Assembly (NCBI GenBank): GCA_030431945.1
Contig: JAUIIF010000094.1
Span: 1 to 10,750, forward strand
DNA from: Bacteroidia bacterium
GTDB taxonomy: Bacteria; Bacteroidota; Bacteroidia; Chitinophagales; Saprospiraceae
Reading direction: 5' to 3'
Length of the DNA stretch: 10,750 nucleotides
In this document: positions 1-6,978 of the stretch, piece after piece
Numbering within the stretch: the first letter of the stretch is position 1
Layout: every line of letters begins with the position of its first letter
Notes under the pieces: generated by a model
What the model was told of the DNA's origin: nothing
What the model saw: the letters and a program-made list of their open reading frames with translations, nothing else
Databases searched by the model: none
Made by a program: the position numbers and the translations under genes

Positions 1-301
1 GGTCTTCAGCATAAAGACGACTTACCTTATGTAAGATGCCCTGGTGGTTTTGCAAAAGCGCAGTGAAGGATGGTGAAGCGTTCATACTTCATTAGTAGCC
101 GTTGGGCCCGTAATCTTACGGGAAAGACCAGGTTTTTTTCCTTAAAAACTACTGTCGCTGGGGGAGCTGCCCGACCGCCTGACTGAAAAGGAAGGGAATG
201 CTGCCCTTCCGTCTGCACCCCGCACGCCAAAACTTGCCCTTGCACCAGCGTACGCGCCCTACTGTATCTTGCACCCTGCAATCAACAAGCTGCCCTTACC
301 C
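1..301. other. Non-coding leader region with small inverted repeats
   Basis: No convincing gene lies here, and the upstream neighbour must end before the window. Visible structures are a 10-base palindrome TTTTGCAAAA (48-57), a hairpin CCCGTAA/TTACGGG (107-122, only 2 bases between arms) followed ten bases later by a run of seven T (133-139), and a perfect 7-bp hairpin GGAAGGG/CCCTTCC with a 7-base loop (190-210). The 107-139 segment could be the end of a transcript entering from the left, but the T-run is too far from the stem for a textbook terminator. The last 60 bases hold the candidate promoter of the first gene. Confidence 0.5.
240..272 (+). promoter_or_regulatory. Candidate Bacteroidota-type promoter of the DUF6155-like gene
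   Basis: TATCTTGC at 265-272 resembles the Bacteroidota -7 element TAnnTTTG. A TTG at 240-242 lies 22 bases upstream, slightly more than the usual 19-21. The start codon at 302 follows about 30 bases later. The bases after the element (ACCCTGC) match those following other promoter candidates in this window, which raises my confidence somewhat. Confidence 0.4.
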
Positions 302-817
302 ATGAAACGAGATTTTCTCCGCCTGCTGAAAGAACTTGATGAACATGAACTCCGCGACGAGTTACAAAACCTCTACGACCGTTTTCCGGTGCTGCGGGAA
401 TACTACAAGCTGGAGTTGAGCGCAAATACCGGTAAGGTGCTGGAAAAGTACAAAAAAGACGTACGCAAGGCCTTCTTTACCGGGCGGGGGCGGCGGATGG
501 CCCGCCGTGGGCGCAGTAATTCCAACAAAATAATCCGGGCTTTCTCCGAAGTATCCATCCACGCCCGCGACTTGCTGGAGCTTCACCTCTACCGGGTAGA
601 AGTGATGACGGAGGCAATCGACTTTTTCGGCATTGACAGCGAGAGCTTCCACGACTCCACCGTCAAAAGCTTCGCCAAGGCCCTCGGGATGGCCCGTAAG
701 GAACTGCTGCTGGACAGCTTTCGCCCCCGGATCGAACAGCTGGCCCGCACTTTCGACGAGAAGAAACGGCTCTACTATTTTACCTTTTCCGAAGTGCTGC
801 GGGAGCATTTGGAGTAG
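302..817 (+). CDS. DUF6155-like hypothetical protein
   Basis: A 171-residue soluble, charged, probably all-helical protein without signal peptide or membrane segment, so cytoplasmic. The pattern resembles the DUF6155 family of Bacteroidota from memory: an N-terminal helix rich in K/E/L, then VLREYYKLEL, a LEKYKKDVRKAFF block (about residues 47-60), a basic stretch rich in arginine (about 61-75), LYRVEVMTEAIDFFGI in the middle, and a helix ending KKRLYYFTFSEVLREHLE. The function of that family is unknown and no catalytic motif is visible. The frame is open to a TTG at 269, but that codon overlaps the candidate -7 element, so I chose the ATG at 302. No Shine-Dalgarno sequence is seen, as usual in this phylum. 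It stands alone, convergent with the M16 peptidase gene. The family assignment is by eye; the coding call itself is firm. Confidence 0.8.
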   Translation: MKRDFLRLLKELDEHELRDELQNLYDRFPVLREYYKLELSANTGKVLEKYKKDVRKAFFTGRGRRMARRGRSNSNKIIRAFSEVSIHARDLLELHLYRVEVMTEAIDFFGIDSESFHDSTVKSFAKALGMARKELLLDSFRPRIEQLARTFDEKKRLYYFTFSEVLREHLE

Positions 818-918
818 AGGGGGGAGGGCTGGCGTATACCATAGCGTAAACTTGATTGCAGCCCCAACTACCACCAAAAAACCTGTCGATCTCTGCAGTA
901 GTCATGGTCGAGGTGTCA

Positions 919-949
919 TCCCTCCCCGGCGCAGCGGCACGGGGAGGGA
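919..949. terminator. GC-rich palindrome between convergent genes, possible bidirectional terminator
   Basis: TCCCTCCCCG (919-928) and CGGGGAGGGA (940-949) form a perfect 10-bp stem around an 11-base loop. It sits between two gene ends (817 on + and 1044 on -), where a shared terminator is expected. Neither side carries a T-run, so it is not a classical intrinsic terminator. It could equally be a dispersed intergenic palindrome of the genome. Confidence 0.4.
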
Positions 950-1043
950 ACGAGGGAGAGGTTAAAAGAGATAAGGCGTTATTCCTGAGGGGTGGGGTGA
1001 TGTCGTACGGTACACCCGACTACATTATTACTCCGTCCCCGCC

Positions 1044-3860
1044 CTAATTCAACAACACCGCCTCCCCGTACCCGAGGTCTTTCATCCGCTCCAGCTGCGT
1101 GGCGGCATCACCCACTACGAGCCAGATCATCCGGTCGGGCTGCAGGTACTGATCCGCCAACTGGCGGATGCGTTGCTGGGTCATGCCGCGGACGATTGCC
1201 TCCCGCTCCCTGACGTAATCTGCCGCCAGACCGTAACGGCTCATGTTATCGAGCATCCGCAGTTTGGCCCCGGCGGTTTCAAAAGCACGGGCGTTGGATT
1301 TGGTGAGGAAGCTGCGCGTGGTTTCCAGGTCTTGTTCGGAGAAGGTCTCCGGATACGCTTCGAGGATTTCCTTTACGGCCTGGGTCGATTCCAGCGTAAC
1401 GTTGCTGCGCACGCCACTGGAAATGGTGAACTCCCCCGATTCCTTGCCGCCGGAGAACCCGGAACCGATGCCGTAAGTATAGCCCTTGCCTTCGCGCAAT
1501 TCCTGCGTCAGGCGGGAGGCGAAGCCGCCGCCGCCCAGGATGTAGTTCATGACGGTGGCCGGGTAGTAATCCGGGTCCGTCGCCGCCAGGGTGGGGTTAC
1601 CGATGAGGAGGACGGATTGTTTGGCGCCGGGCACATCGTAAAAATACACCCGGGCGTCTTCCGGCTGGCGGGGTAGTGGCCAGGCGGGGACGTTGACCTC
1701 GCGGGCGCTCCAGTCACTCGTCAGCCGGCTAAGGGCAGCCGTTACTTCGTTTTCCCGCAGGGCACCGACGATGTGCAGCTTACTGACGGAAGGGGAGAGG
1801 AAGTTGTTGTAGTAGGACTTGAGGTCATCCATCGTGATGGCCGCTACGGAAGCGGTGGTGCCTTGTACGTCATAACTCCGGATGTTCTCCCGGCCGTACA
1901 CGAGACTGTCGAAAACGGCGCGGGCAATCGCGTTGGGCCGCGCAGCGGCCTGTACCAGGTCGCCGGCAATTTCACTTCTGATCAGTTCCAGCTCTTCCGC
2001 ATCCCAGCGGGGCTCCAGCAAGATTTCCGTCACGAGCGCCATGGTCGCCGGGTAATTACGGGCCAGGGTGTTGCCGCGGACCGTAATGCTCTCCTCCGTT
2101 GCGAAGACATTGATGCTGGCCCCCAGTTTTTGAATGGCGGCTTCCAGCTCCGCCGTCGTCTTGTTTTTGGTGCCCTTGGTCAGCAGCTGCGCCAGCATAT
2201 TGGCGACCCCGGGCAGGGCCAGGCTTTCCAGCTGCTGCCCGCCGTCGATGACGAGGTTGAAGTCCACCAACGGCACTTCCTGGTTTTCGATGCCGTAGAC
2301 CTGCAGACCATTGTCCAGGGTCTGCTGCCAGACGGTGGGAGGCGTGGCTTCCGGCGCGGTCCCGTACTCCGGCTCCACGCTCCGGTCAAAGGTGGAAGGC
2401 GTCGGCTCGTAGGTGGCGGCCAGTGACGCATCGAACGTTTCTTCGGCTCCGATTTCTATCTTTTCTTCCACTACCTCCGCCTTAGTCGAACCGGTCAGCA
2501 TCAGGTCGAGGGCTCCCTTAGGGACAAAACTGGTGGCCACGAAGGGCTTGTCTTTCACGTACTGGTTGTAGACTCGCCGGACGTCCTCCGTCGTAACGGC
2601 CAGAATGTTTTCAATGTCTTGCGCTACGAAGCCCGGGTTGTCGGCAAAAATGTTGTACTGGGCCAGGTTGAAGCCCTTACCGAGGACGCTGGACAGCTGG
2701 TTGTAAAACTGGGTTTCCTGTCCGGCTTTGATGCGGGCCAGGTCTTCCGCCGAGATGCCTGCGGCCTCGAACCGGGCGAAAGCGGCTTCTACGCCGGCTT
2801 TTACGGAATCCAGGGGTGTTCCGGGGAAGGCCCGTATTTGCAGGTAGGCAGTGCCCGCCAGTTCGTCGTTGTCGCCACCGAAGTAGGTGCTGGAGGCCAG
2901 TTGCTTTTCGTCGACAATGACTTCGTTCAACGGGGCTTCCTTGCCACTGGAAAGGTACTCCGTCAGTACGTCGAGTGCGTAAGCGTCGGGATGGTACTGC
3001 TCTACGGTGGGCCAGACCATGGTCAGTTGGGGCAACCGGGCGAAATTGTCTTCGTGGTAGCGCAGTTTGCTTTCGGTAAGTTGGCCCGGGCGCTTCGCCA
3101 TCTTTTCCACGGCTTCGCCGGCGGGAATTTCGGCGAAGTATTTTTCGACCCAGGCTTTCGTTTGCGCCACGTCGAGGTCGCCCGCGATGGTCAGGGTTAC
3201 GTTGTTCGGGACGTACCAGCGACGGAAGAATTCCTTGACGTCAGCCAGGGTAGCGTTGTCCAGATCCTCCAGCGAGCCGATCACCTGCCAGCTGTAGGGG
3301 TGATCCGCCGGGTAAAGATTCCGGCTGATTACGTAACCGTTGTGGCCGTAAGGCTGGTTATCCACGCGCTGCCGCTTTTCGTTTTTGACGACTTGTTTTT
3401 CCTTGGCCAGGACCGGTTCCGTAACGGTGTTGATGAACCAGCCGAGCTTATCGGCTTCGGCCCAGATCATTTTTTCGAGCGCGTCTTTGGGGACCGTCTG
3501 GAAGTAGTTGGTCCGGTCGCGGCTGGTGGAGCCGTTGGCCCCCGAGCCCCCGATGCGGGCACTCATGGCGTCCAGGCCGCCTTTGCCCAGGTTCTCGGAT
3601 TCCAGGAAGAGCAGGTGCTCAAAGAGGTGGGCAAAACCAGTCCGGCCCTCCTTCTCGCGGGCGGAGCCGACGTGGGCGGTGAGGGCAACGGCTACGACGG
3701 GGTCGGAGCGGTCGACGTGGAGGACGACGTCCAGCCCGTTGTCCAATTCAAATTTTTCGAAGGGGACGGAGAACTTGGTGTCCGCCGTTCCAGCTTCAGG
3801 AGTGGAATTGCAGGCGGTGAGGAGGAGCAGGAGCAGGAAGGCGAGTGGTCGGAAGAACAT
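1044..3860 (-). CDS. M16 family zinc metallopeptidase, two-repeat, lipoprotein
   Basis: A 938-residue insulinase/pitrilysin-type (M16) peptidase predicted to cut peptides in the periplasm or at the outer membrane. The N-terminus is a lipoprotein signal with a leucine run and lipobox LTAC (Cys17). The first M16 domain has the inverted zinc motif HLFEH (His78, Glu81, His82). Glu154 and Glu161, seven apart in KEKQVVKNEKRQ, fit the conserved second glutamate pair, with Glu161 the likely zinc ligand. A M16_C-type segment follows (YVPNNVTLTIAGDLD, near residues 215-230). The second half starts near residue 508 (LDNGLQVYGIENQEVPLV). It lacks HxxEH, as usual for the inactive repeat, but keeps the substrate-side LREGKGYTYG segment near 790-800. 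The open frame extends upstream to 3911, but the start at 3860 puts the signal peptide at the N-terminus. It is divergent from the serine hydrolase and stands alone as a transcription unit. The substrate is unknown. Confidence 0.93.
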   Translation of the reverse strand: MFFRPLAFLLLLLLTACNSTPEAGTADTKFSVPFEKFELDNGLDVVLHVDRSDPVVAVALTAHVGSAREKEGRTGFAHLFEHLLFLESENLGKGGLDAMSARIGGSGANGSTSRDRTNYFQTVPKDALEKMIWAEADKLGWFINTVTEPVLAKEKQVVKNEKRQRVDNQPYGHNGYVISRNLYPADHPYSWQVIGSLEDLDNATLADVKEFFRRWYVPNNVTLTIAGDLDVAQTKAWVEKYFAEIPAGEAVEKMAKRPGQLTESKLRYHEDNFARLPQLTMVWPTVEQYHPDAYALDVLTEYLSSGKEAPLNEVIVDEKQLASSTYFGGDNDELAGTAYLQIRAFPGTPLDSVKAGVEAAFARFEAAGISAEDLARIKAGQETQFYNQLSSVLGKGFNLAQYNIFADNPGFVAQDIENILAVTTEDVRRVYNQYVKDKPFVATSFVPKGALDLMLTGSTKAEVVEEKIEIGAEETFDASLAATYEPTPSTFDRSVEPEYGTAPEATPPTVWQQTLDNGLQVYGIENQEVPLVDFNLVIDGGQQLESLALPGVANMLAQLLTKGTKNKTTAELEAAIQKLGASINVFATEESITVRGNTLARNYPATMALVTEILLEPRWDAEELELIRSEIAGDLVQAAARPNAIARAVFDSLVYGRENIRSYDVQGTTASVAAITMDDLKSYYNNFLSPSVSKLHIVGALRENEVTAALSRLTSDWSAREVNVPAWPLPRQPEDARVYFYDVPGAKQSVLLIGNPTLAATDPDYYPATVMNYILGGGGFASRLTQELREGKGYTYGIGSGFSGGKESGEFTISSGVRSNVTLESTQAVKEILEAYPETFSEQDLETTRSFLTKSNARAFETAGAKLRMLDNMSRYGLAADYVREREAIVRGMTQQRIRQLADQYLQPDRMIWLVVGDAATQLERMKDLGYGEAVLLN

Positions 3861-3939
3861 ATTGGTTGGGGGTTGCGGGTTGGGGGAGAGTTTTGTAGTC
3901 AGGGACAACATTACTAAAAAAAGGGCGCGAACGCAGGTG

Positions 3940-3947
3940 CTAAAATA
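3940..3947 (-). promoter_or_regulatory. Candidate -7 element of the M16 peptidase gene
   Basis: Read on the minus strand the sequence is TATTTTAG followed by CACCTGCG, a one-mismatch version of TAnnTTTG about 80 bases before the start codon. I see no clear TTG at the -33 position. Support comes from its alignment with the mtaB promoter segment (see findings). Confidence 0.4.
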
Positions 3948-4089
3948 GGACTTGAGCGCTAACCAGTCTCTCGGCGGATAAGTCAGCTCCTGGCGTTAGC
4001 TTACTTGGGGCCCCATTCCCACAAAACAGGCCGACGAGCTAGTATGCAATTGCCCTGTTTTCGCCCCCACCTTCCGCAAGATTAATCCG

Positions 4090-4097
4090 TATTTTGC
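4090..4097 (+). promoter_or_regulatory. Candidate -7 element of the serine hydrolase gene
   Basis: TATTTTGC lies 66 bases before the start codon at 4164 and resembles the TAnnTTTG element with one base fewer in the spacer. No TTG sits at the expected -33 distance, so the call is tentative. Confidence 0.35.
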
Positions 4098-4111
4098 CGA
4101 TCTTACCGGCC

Positions 4112-4127
4112 CGGCGGTTATCCGCCG
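4112..4127 (+). repeat. Short hairpin in the leader of the serine hydrolase gene
   Basis: CGGCGG (4112-4117), a TTAT loop, then CCGCCG (4122-4127) form a perfect 6-bp GC stem with a tetraloop. It lies just downstream of the candidate promoter and about 36 bases before the start codon, so it would be at the 5' end of the mRNA. It could protect the 5' end or be part of an operator; there is no direct evidence for either. Confidence 0.45.
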
Positions 4128-4163
4128 TTAGTGTCGTGTTTCAGCTTAACCTACCTTCAAAAA

Positions 4164-5402
4164 ATGAACCTTTCAAAAACCCTGCCCTTCCTCTGCCTCT
4201 TGGCCTTGAGTTCCTGCCACGTTCCCCGTTTCTTTACCCGGAACTTTGCTAACATCACCGACCACAAGATCTTTCCCTATACCCCGGTGGCGACCGGAGA
4301 CAGCCTTTACGAATTCCCGGTGGCGACCCAGTCGCCGCTGGCAACCATGAAAGTAACGACCAAGGGCGTGGAACGTAACCTGACGGACTGGTTAGACGTC
4401 GTTACTTCCACCACCGCCTTCCTGATCGTGCAGCACGACAGCATCATTTACGAGGAGTATTTCGAGAAATACGGGCCGGAAGACATCGCCACTATATTTT
4501 CCGTCTCCAAATCCGTTACGTCCCTGCTGACCGGTATTGCAGTGGACGAAGGGGCCATCGCGGACCTGAACGACCCGGTGACCAAGTACATTCCTGAATT
4601 GCTGGAAGGTGCGCCGGAATTTCAGCGGCTGACGATCCGGCACTTACTGGACATGCGCTCCGGGCTGAAGTACACCGAATCCTACGGCAGCCCCTTCGCC
4701 AACATGGCGAAGCTGTACTACGGAACGAATCAGCTCCGGCAATTGTCGAAGCTGAAATTTGCCCACGAGCCGGGAACGTACCATGCCTACCAGTCCGGCA
4801 CCACCGCCCTGCTCGGCATCGTGGTAGAGCGGGCAACGGGGATGGACCTCGGGCAATACCTGGAGGCCAAAGTCTGGCAACCCATGGGCATGGAGTTTCC
4901 CGCCACCTGGAGCCTGGACGACAAGCGCCACCGCTCCGCTAAGGGCTACTCCGGCCTGAACACCACGGCGCGCGACCTGGCCAAAATCGGCCAGCTCTAC
5001 CTGAATGGCGGGGAGTGGCGTGGCCGGCAGATCGTTTCGCGGGAATGGGTCCGCCAGTCGACCACCCCGAATATGGCCAACGACGGCTACCAGTTCCAGT
5101 GGTACAGTGTGACGGATACCTACGAGGACGAAGCGGGGGAAACGGTCTATTACCCGGATTCCCTGGCGGCGGTAGCCGCCGCCGGCAACCTCGATTTTGC
5201 GCGCACCTACGCCCGGCCCTCGCAGAAGTTTCCCGGTTCCTGGTACCTGGAATCCACCAATGGTGCTTTTTACGCGCAGGGCATCCTGAACCAGTTTATC
5301 TACGTAGATCCGGCCAAAGACCTCGTTATCGTCCGCCAGGGAAAGAAGTGGGACCGGGGGTACCTGTGGTTATTTGCGGAGATTGGTGAACAGTTGGAGT
5401 AG
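4164..5402 (+). CDS. Beta-lactamase-fold serine hydrolase, lipoprotein
   Basis: A 412-residue member of the class C beta-lactamase/esterase superfamily (PF00144-type), with a lipoprotein signal and lipobox LSSC (Cys18), so anchored in the envelope. The catalytic SxxK is Ser113-Val-Ser-Lys116 in IFSVSKSVTSLLTGIAVDEG. The second motif is Tyr209-Gln-Ser211 in EPGTYHAYQSGTTALLG, at the YxN/YxS position. The typical block IRHLLDMRSGL lies at 158-168. The third motif region near the C-terminus reads FYAQGILNQFIYVDP, in place of the KTG/HxG of true beta-lactamases, as in NylB/EstB-like hydrolases. This argues for an esterase, amidase or peptidase role rather than antibiotic resistance; the substrate cannot be read from sequence. 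The frame is open to a GTG at 4131, but the ATG at 4164 puts the signal peptide at the N-terminus and is preceded by an A-rich tract. It is convergent with mtaB. Confidence 0.93.
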   Translation: MNLSKTLPFLCLLALSSCHVPRFFTRNFANITDHKIFPYTPVATGDSLYEFPVATQSPLATMKVTTKGVERNLTDWLDVVTSTTAFLIVQHDSIIYEEYFEKYGPEDIATIFSVSKSVTSLLTGIAVDEGAIADLNDPVTKYIPELLEGAPEFQRLTIRHLLDMRSGLKYTESYGSPFANMAKLYYGTNQLRQLSKLKFAHEPGTYHAYQSGTTALLGIVVERATGMDLGQYLEAKVWQPMGMEFPATWSLDDKRHRSAKGYSGLNTTARDLAKIGQLYLNGGEWRGRQIVSREWVRQSTTPNMANDGYQFQWYSVTDTYEDEAGETVYYPDSLAAVAAAGNLDFARTYARPSQKFPGSWYLESTNGAFYAQGILNQFIYVDPAKDLVIVRQGKKWDRGYLWLFAEIGEQLE

Positions 5403-5408
5403 TGGATG

Positions 5409-5439
5409 CTATACCCAAACCACTTTGACTTGGGTATAG
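5409..5439. terminator. Palindrome between convergent genes, probable bidirectional terminator
   Basis: CTATACCCAA (5409-5418) and TTGGGTATAG (5430-5439) form a perfect 10-bp stem with an 11-base loop. It begins six bases after the serine hydrolase stop and lies 50 bases past the mtaB stop. There is no T-run on either side, so termination is inferred from position and symmetry. A weaker 5-bp hairpin ACACT/AGTGT follows at 5454-5469. Confidence 0.5.
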
Positions 5440-5488
5440 ACGTTGTCCAGACGACACTATTTCAAGTGTGCCAGGGCGCACCCCTTAG

Positions 5489-6832
5489 CTAAACCGTCAC
5501 CTCCGCCACTTCCGCCCGGACCAGCCCGTCTTCCCCGATCTCCCCCAGCTTCATCTCCACCAGGTGGTTGACCCAGCTGTCTTCGGCGGGGAAAGCAACT
5601 TTGACGTAATTGTCGGTAAAGCCGTGCAGCATCCCGTCTTCTTTTGATTTTTCGAGCAGGACGGGGCGGACTTCCCCCAGGTGGCGCGCGTAGTGCGCCC
5701 GTTTTTTCTTCTCCGAGAGGATGCTGAGCATTTTATTGCGGCGCTTCCGTTCGGCAAGGGGGACTACGCCGTCCATCGCAGCGGCGGGGGTATTGGCGCG
5801 CTCCGAATACGTAAATACGTGGAAGTAGGACACGTCCAGCTCCTGCACGAAGCGGTAGGTTTCCAAAAAGTCCTCCTCCGTTTCGCCGGGGAAGCCGACA
5901 ATAAGGTCTACGCCGATGCAGGCGTGCGGCATCACCTGACGGATGTGTGCCACGCGTTCGGCGTAAAGCTCGCGCCGGTAACGGCGGCGCATCTGGGCCA
6001 GTTGTTTGTTGTTGCCGGACTGCAGCGGCATATGAAAATGAGGCGCAAAACGCCGGCTCCGGGCAACAAAGTCGATCACCTCGTCGGTACACAGGTTGGG
6101 TTCGATGCTGGAGATCCGGAAGCGGGTGATGCCGTTGACGTCGTCGAGCGCGCGGGCCAGGTCAACGAACAGGGCTTCCTTGCGGGGCCGTTGGCCCTCG
6201 ATGACGGAGGTGCCGTTGCCGAAGTCGCCAATGTTGACACCGGTAAGGACAATTTCCTTTACTCCGCGGGCGGCAATGGCTTCGGCGTCGCTGACGATCT
6301 GTTCCACGGTACTGCTGCGGCTTTGGCCGCGGGCCAGCGGGATGGTGCAGAAGGTGCATTTGTAGTCGCAGCCGTCCTGCACTTTCAGGAAAGAGCGCGT
6401 GCGGTCTCCGAAGCTGAAGCTGCTGATGAAGGTATCGGCTTCCTTCACTTCGCCGGCCCGCACCATTCCCTTGCCGGCTCCCGTCGCAATGCCGTCGATG
6501 TACTCCAGGATCCTGAATTTCTCTGCTGCCCCGAGGACGAGGTCGACGCCTTCGATGTCAGCAATCTCTGCCGGTTTCAACTGCGCATAGCAGCCTACGA
6601 CCACAATCTTTGCACCTGCGTTCGCGCCCAAAGCACGCCGCACGATGTTCCGGCACTTGCGGTCGGCAAAATCCGTTACCGAACAGGTGTTAATCACTAC
6701 AATGTCAGCACCCGCCCCGAAGTCAATCTCCTGGTAGCCCGCCGCCGTGAACTGCCGGCCAATGGCCGAAGTTTCGGAGTAGTTCAGCTTGCAGCCAAGG
6801 GTGTAGAAAGAAACGGTGCCGAGGGTGGACAT
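5489..6832 (-). CDS. mtaB: tRNA N6-threonylcarbamoyladenosine (A37)-C2 methylthiotransferase MtaB
   Basis: A 447-residue radical SAM methylthiotransferase. It adds a methylthio group to t6A at position 37 of tRNAs reading ANN codons, giving ms2t6A, in the cytoplasm. The N-terminal UPF0004 domain shows the three cysteines that bind the auxiliary iron-sulfur cluster: Cys14 (LGCKLNYSE), Cys50 (NTCSVTD) and Cys81 (VGCYAQ). The radical SAM CxxxCxxC is Cys155, Cys159, Cys162 in DGCDYKCTFCTIPLARGQSRS. Further family marks are LTGVNIGDFG, SSIEPN, HFHMPLQSGNNKQLAQMRRRY and IVGFPGETEEDF. The C-terminus is a short TRAM-like segment (GFTDNYVKVAF and onward). The LGCKLN-type start and overall length fit MtaB better than MiaB or RimO. 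The frame extends upstream to 6913, but that extension has no family character and the ATG at 6832 starts the conserved domain correctly. Confidence 0.95.
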   Translation of the reverse strand: MSTLGTVSFYTLGCKLNYSETSAIGRQFTAAGYQEIDFGAGADIVVINTCSVTDFADRKCRNIVRRALGANAGAKIVVVGCYAQLKPAEIADIEGVDLVLGAAEKFRILEYIDGIATGAGKGMVRAGEVKEADTFISSFSFGDRTRSFLKVQDGCDYKCTFCTIPLARGQSRSSTVEQIVSDAEAIAARGVKEIVLTGVNIGDFGNGTSVIEGQRPRKEALFVDLARALDDVNGITRFRISSIEPNLCTDEVIDFVARSRRFAPHFHMPLQSGNNKQLAQMRRRYRRELYAERVAHIRQVMPHACIGVDLIVGFPGETEEDFLETYRFVQELDVSYFHVFTYSERANTPAAAMDGVVPLAERKRRNKMLSILSEKKKRAHYARHLGEVRPVLLEKSKEDGMLHGFTDNYVKVAFPAEDSWVNHLVEMKLGEIGEDGLVRAEVAEVTV

Positions 6833-6848
6833 GGGAGAGGAGGGAGTT

Positions 6849-6908
6849 GGGAAGTAATGGTATCGGGAAGTAATGGAGTGGATAGTCGGTCTTACCTGAC
6901 TACCTGAC
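6849..6908 (-). repeat. Short direct repeats in the mtaB leader
   Basis: GGGAAGTAATGG occurs at 6849-6860 and again at 6865-6876 (12 identical bases, period 16). TACCTGAC occurs twice in direct tandem at 6893-6900 and 6901-6908. Both pairs fall between the predicted mtaB promoter and its start codon. They look like small slippage-type repeats; no function is evident. Confidence 0.7.
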
Positions 6909-6947
6909 CACATTTCTGCCTTACTGCAACGGGCGCGGACGCGGGTG

Positions 6948-6978
6948 CAAAGATCGGGATAATGCGCAGGGTGCGCAA
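6948..6978 (-). promoter_or_regulatory. Candidate promoter of mtaB
   Basis: On the minus strand TTG (6978-6976) is followed after exactly 20 bases by GATCTTTG (6955-6948), one mismatch from TAnnTTTG, with the spacing known for Bacteroidota sigma-70 promoters. It would give a leader of about 110 bases. A perfect 10-base palindrome CCACCGGTGG (6997-7006) lies about 20 bases upstream of the -33 element, where an activator could bind. Confidence 0.5.

Larger units (their letters stand above)
3861..4163. other. Divergent intergenic region with paired promoters and inverted repeats
   Basis: This region separates the M16 peptidase gene (leftward) from the serine hydrolase gene (rightward) and contains no gene. 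Candidate -7 elements lie at 3940-3947 (-) and 4090-4097 (+). Between and around them are an interrupted repeat GCTAAC (3958-3963) / GTTAGC (3995-4000), a 10-base palindrome TGGGGCCCCA (4006-4015), an 8-base inverted pair AAAACAGG (4023-4030) / CCTGTTTT (4054-4061), and a 10-base inverted pair CGGCGGATAA (3972-3981) / TTATCCGCCG (4118-4127). This is a dense set of symmetric sequences for 300 bases and could include regulator sites, but none matches an operator I recognise. Confidence 0.5.

Noticed and set aside
107..139. Hairpin plus seven-T run as an intrinsic terminator
   Set aside because: Ten bases separate stem and T-run and the loop is only two bases, so I list it as structure only.
27..281. 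84-codon open frame on - in the left intergenic region
   Set aside because: No recognisable sequence, overlaps hairpins and the promoter candidate, and no promoter on that strand.
362..877. 171-codon open frame on - opposite the DUF6155-like gene
   Set aside because: Low-complexity proline and valine-rich translation without a motif; the + strand protein resembles a known family.
2619..3917. 432-codon open frame on + opposite the M16 peptidase gene
   Set aside because: It is antisense to a gene with clear M16 motifs and has no recognisable domain. Long antisense frames are expected from GC-rich codon bias.
4164..5402. Beta-lactamase resistance gene
   Set aside because: SxxK and Tyr motifs are shared by many esterases and peptidases. 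The KTG motif is absent and the lipoprotein form fits a general serine hydrolase.
5681..6907. 408-codon open frame on + opposite mtaB
   Set aside because: It lies entirely opposite or just upstream of the well-supported mtaB reading frame, and the translation shows no family features.
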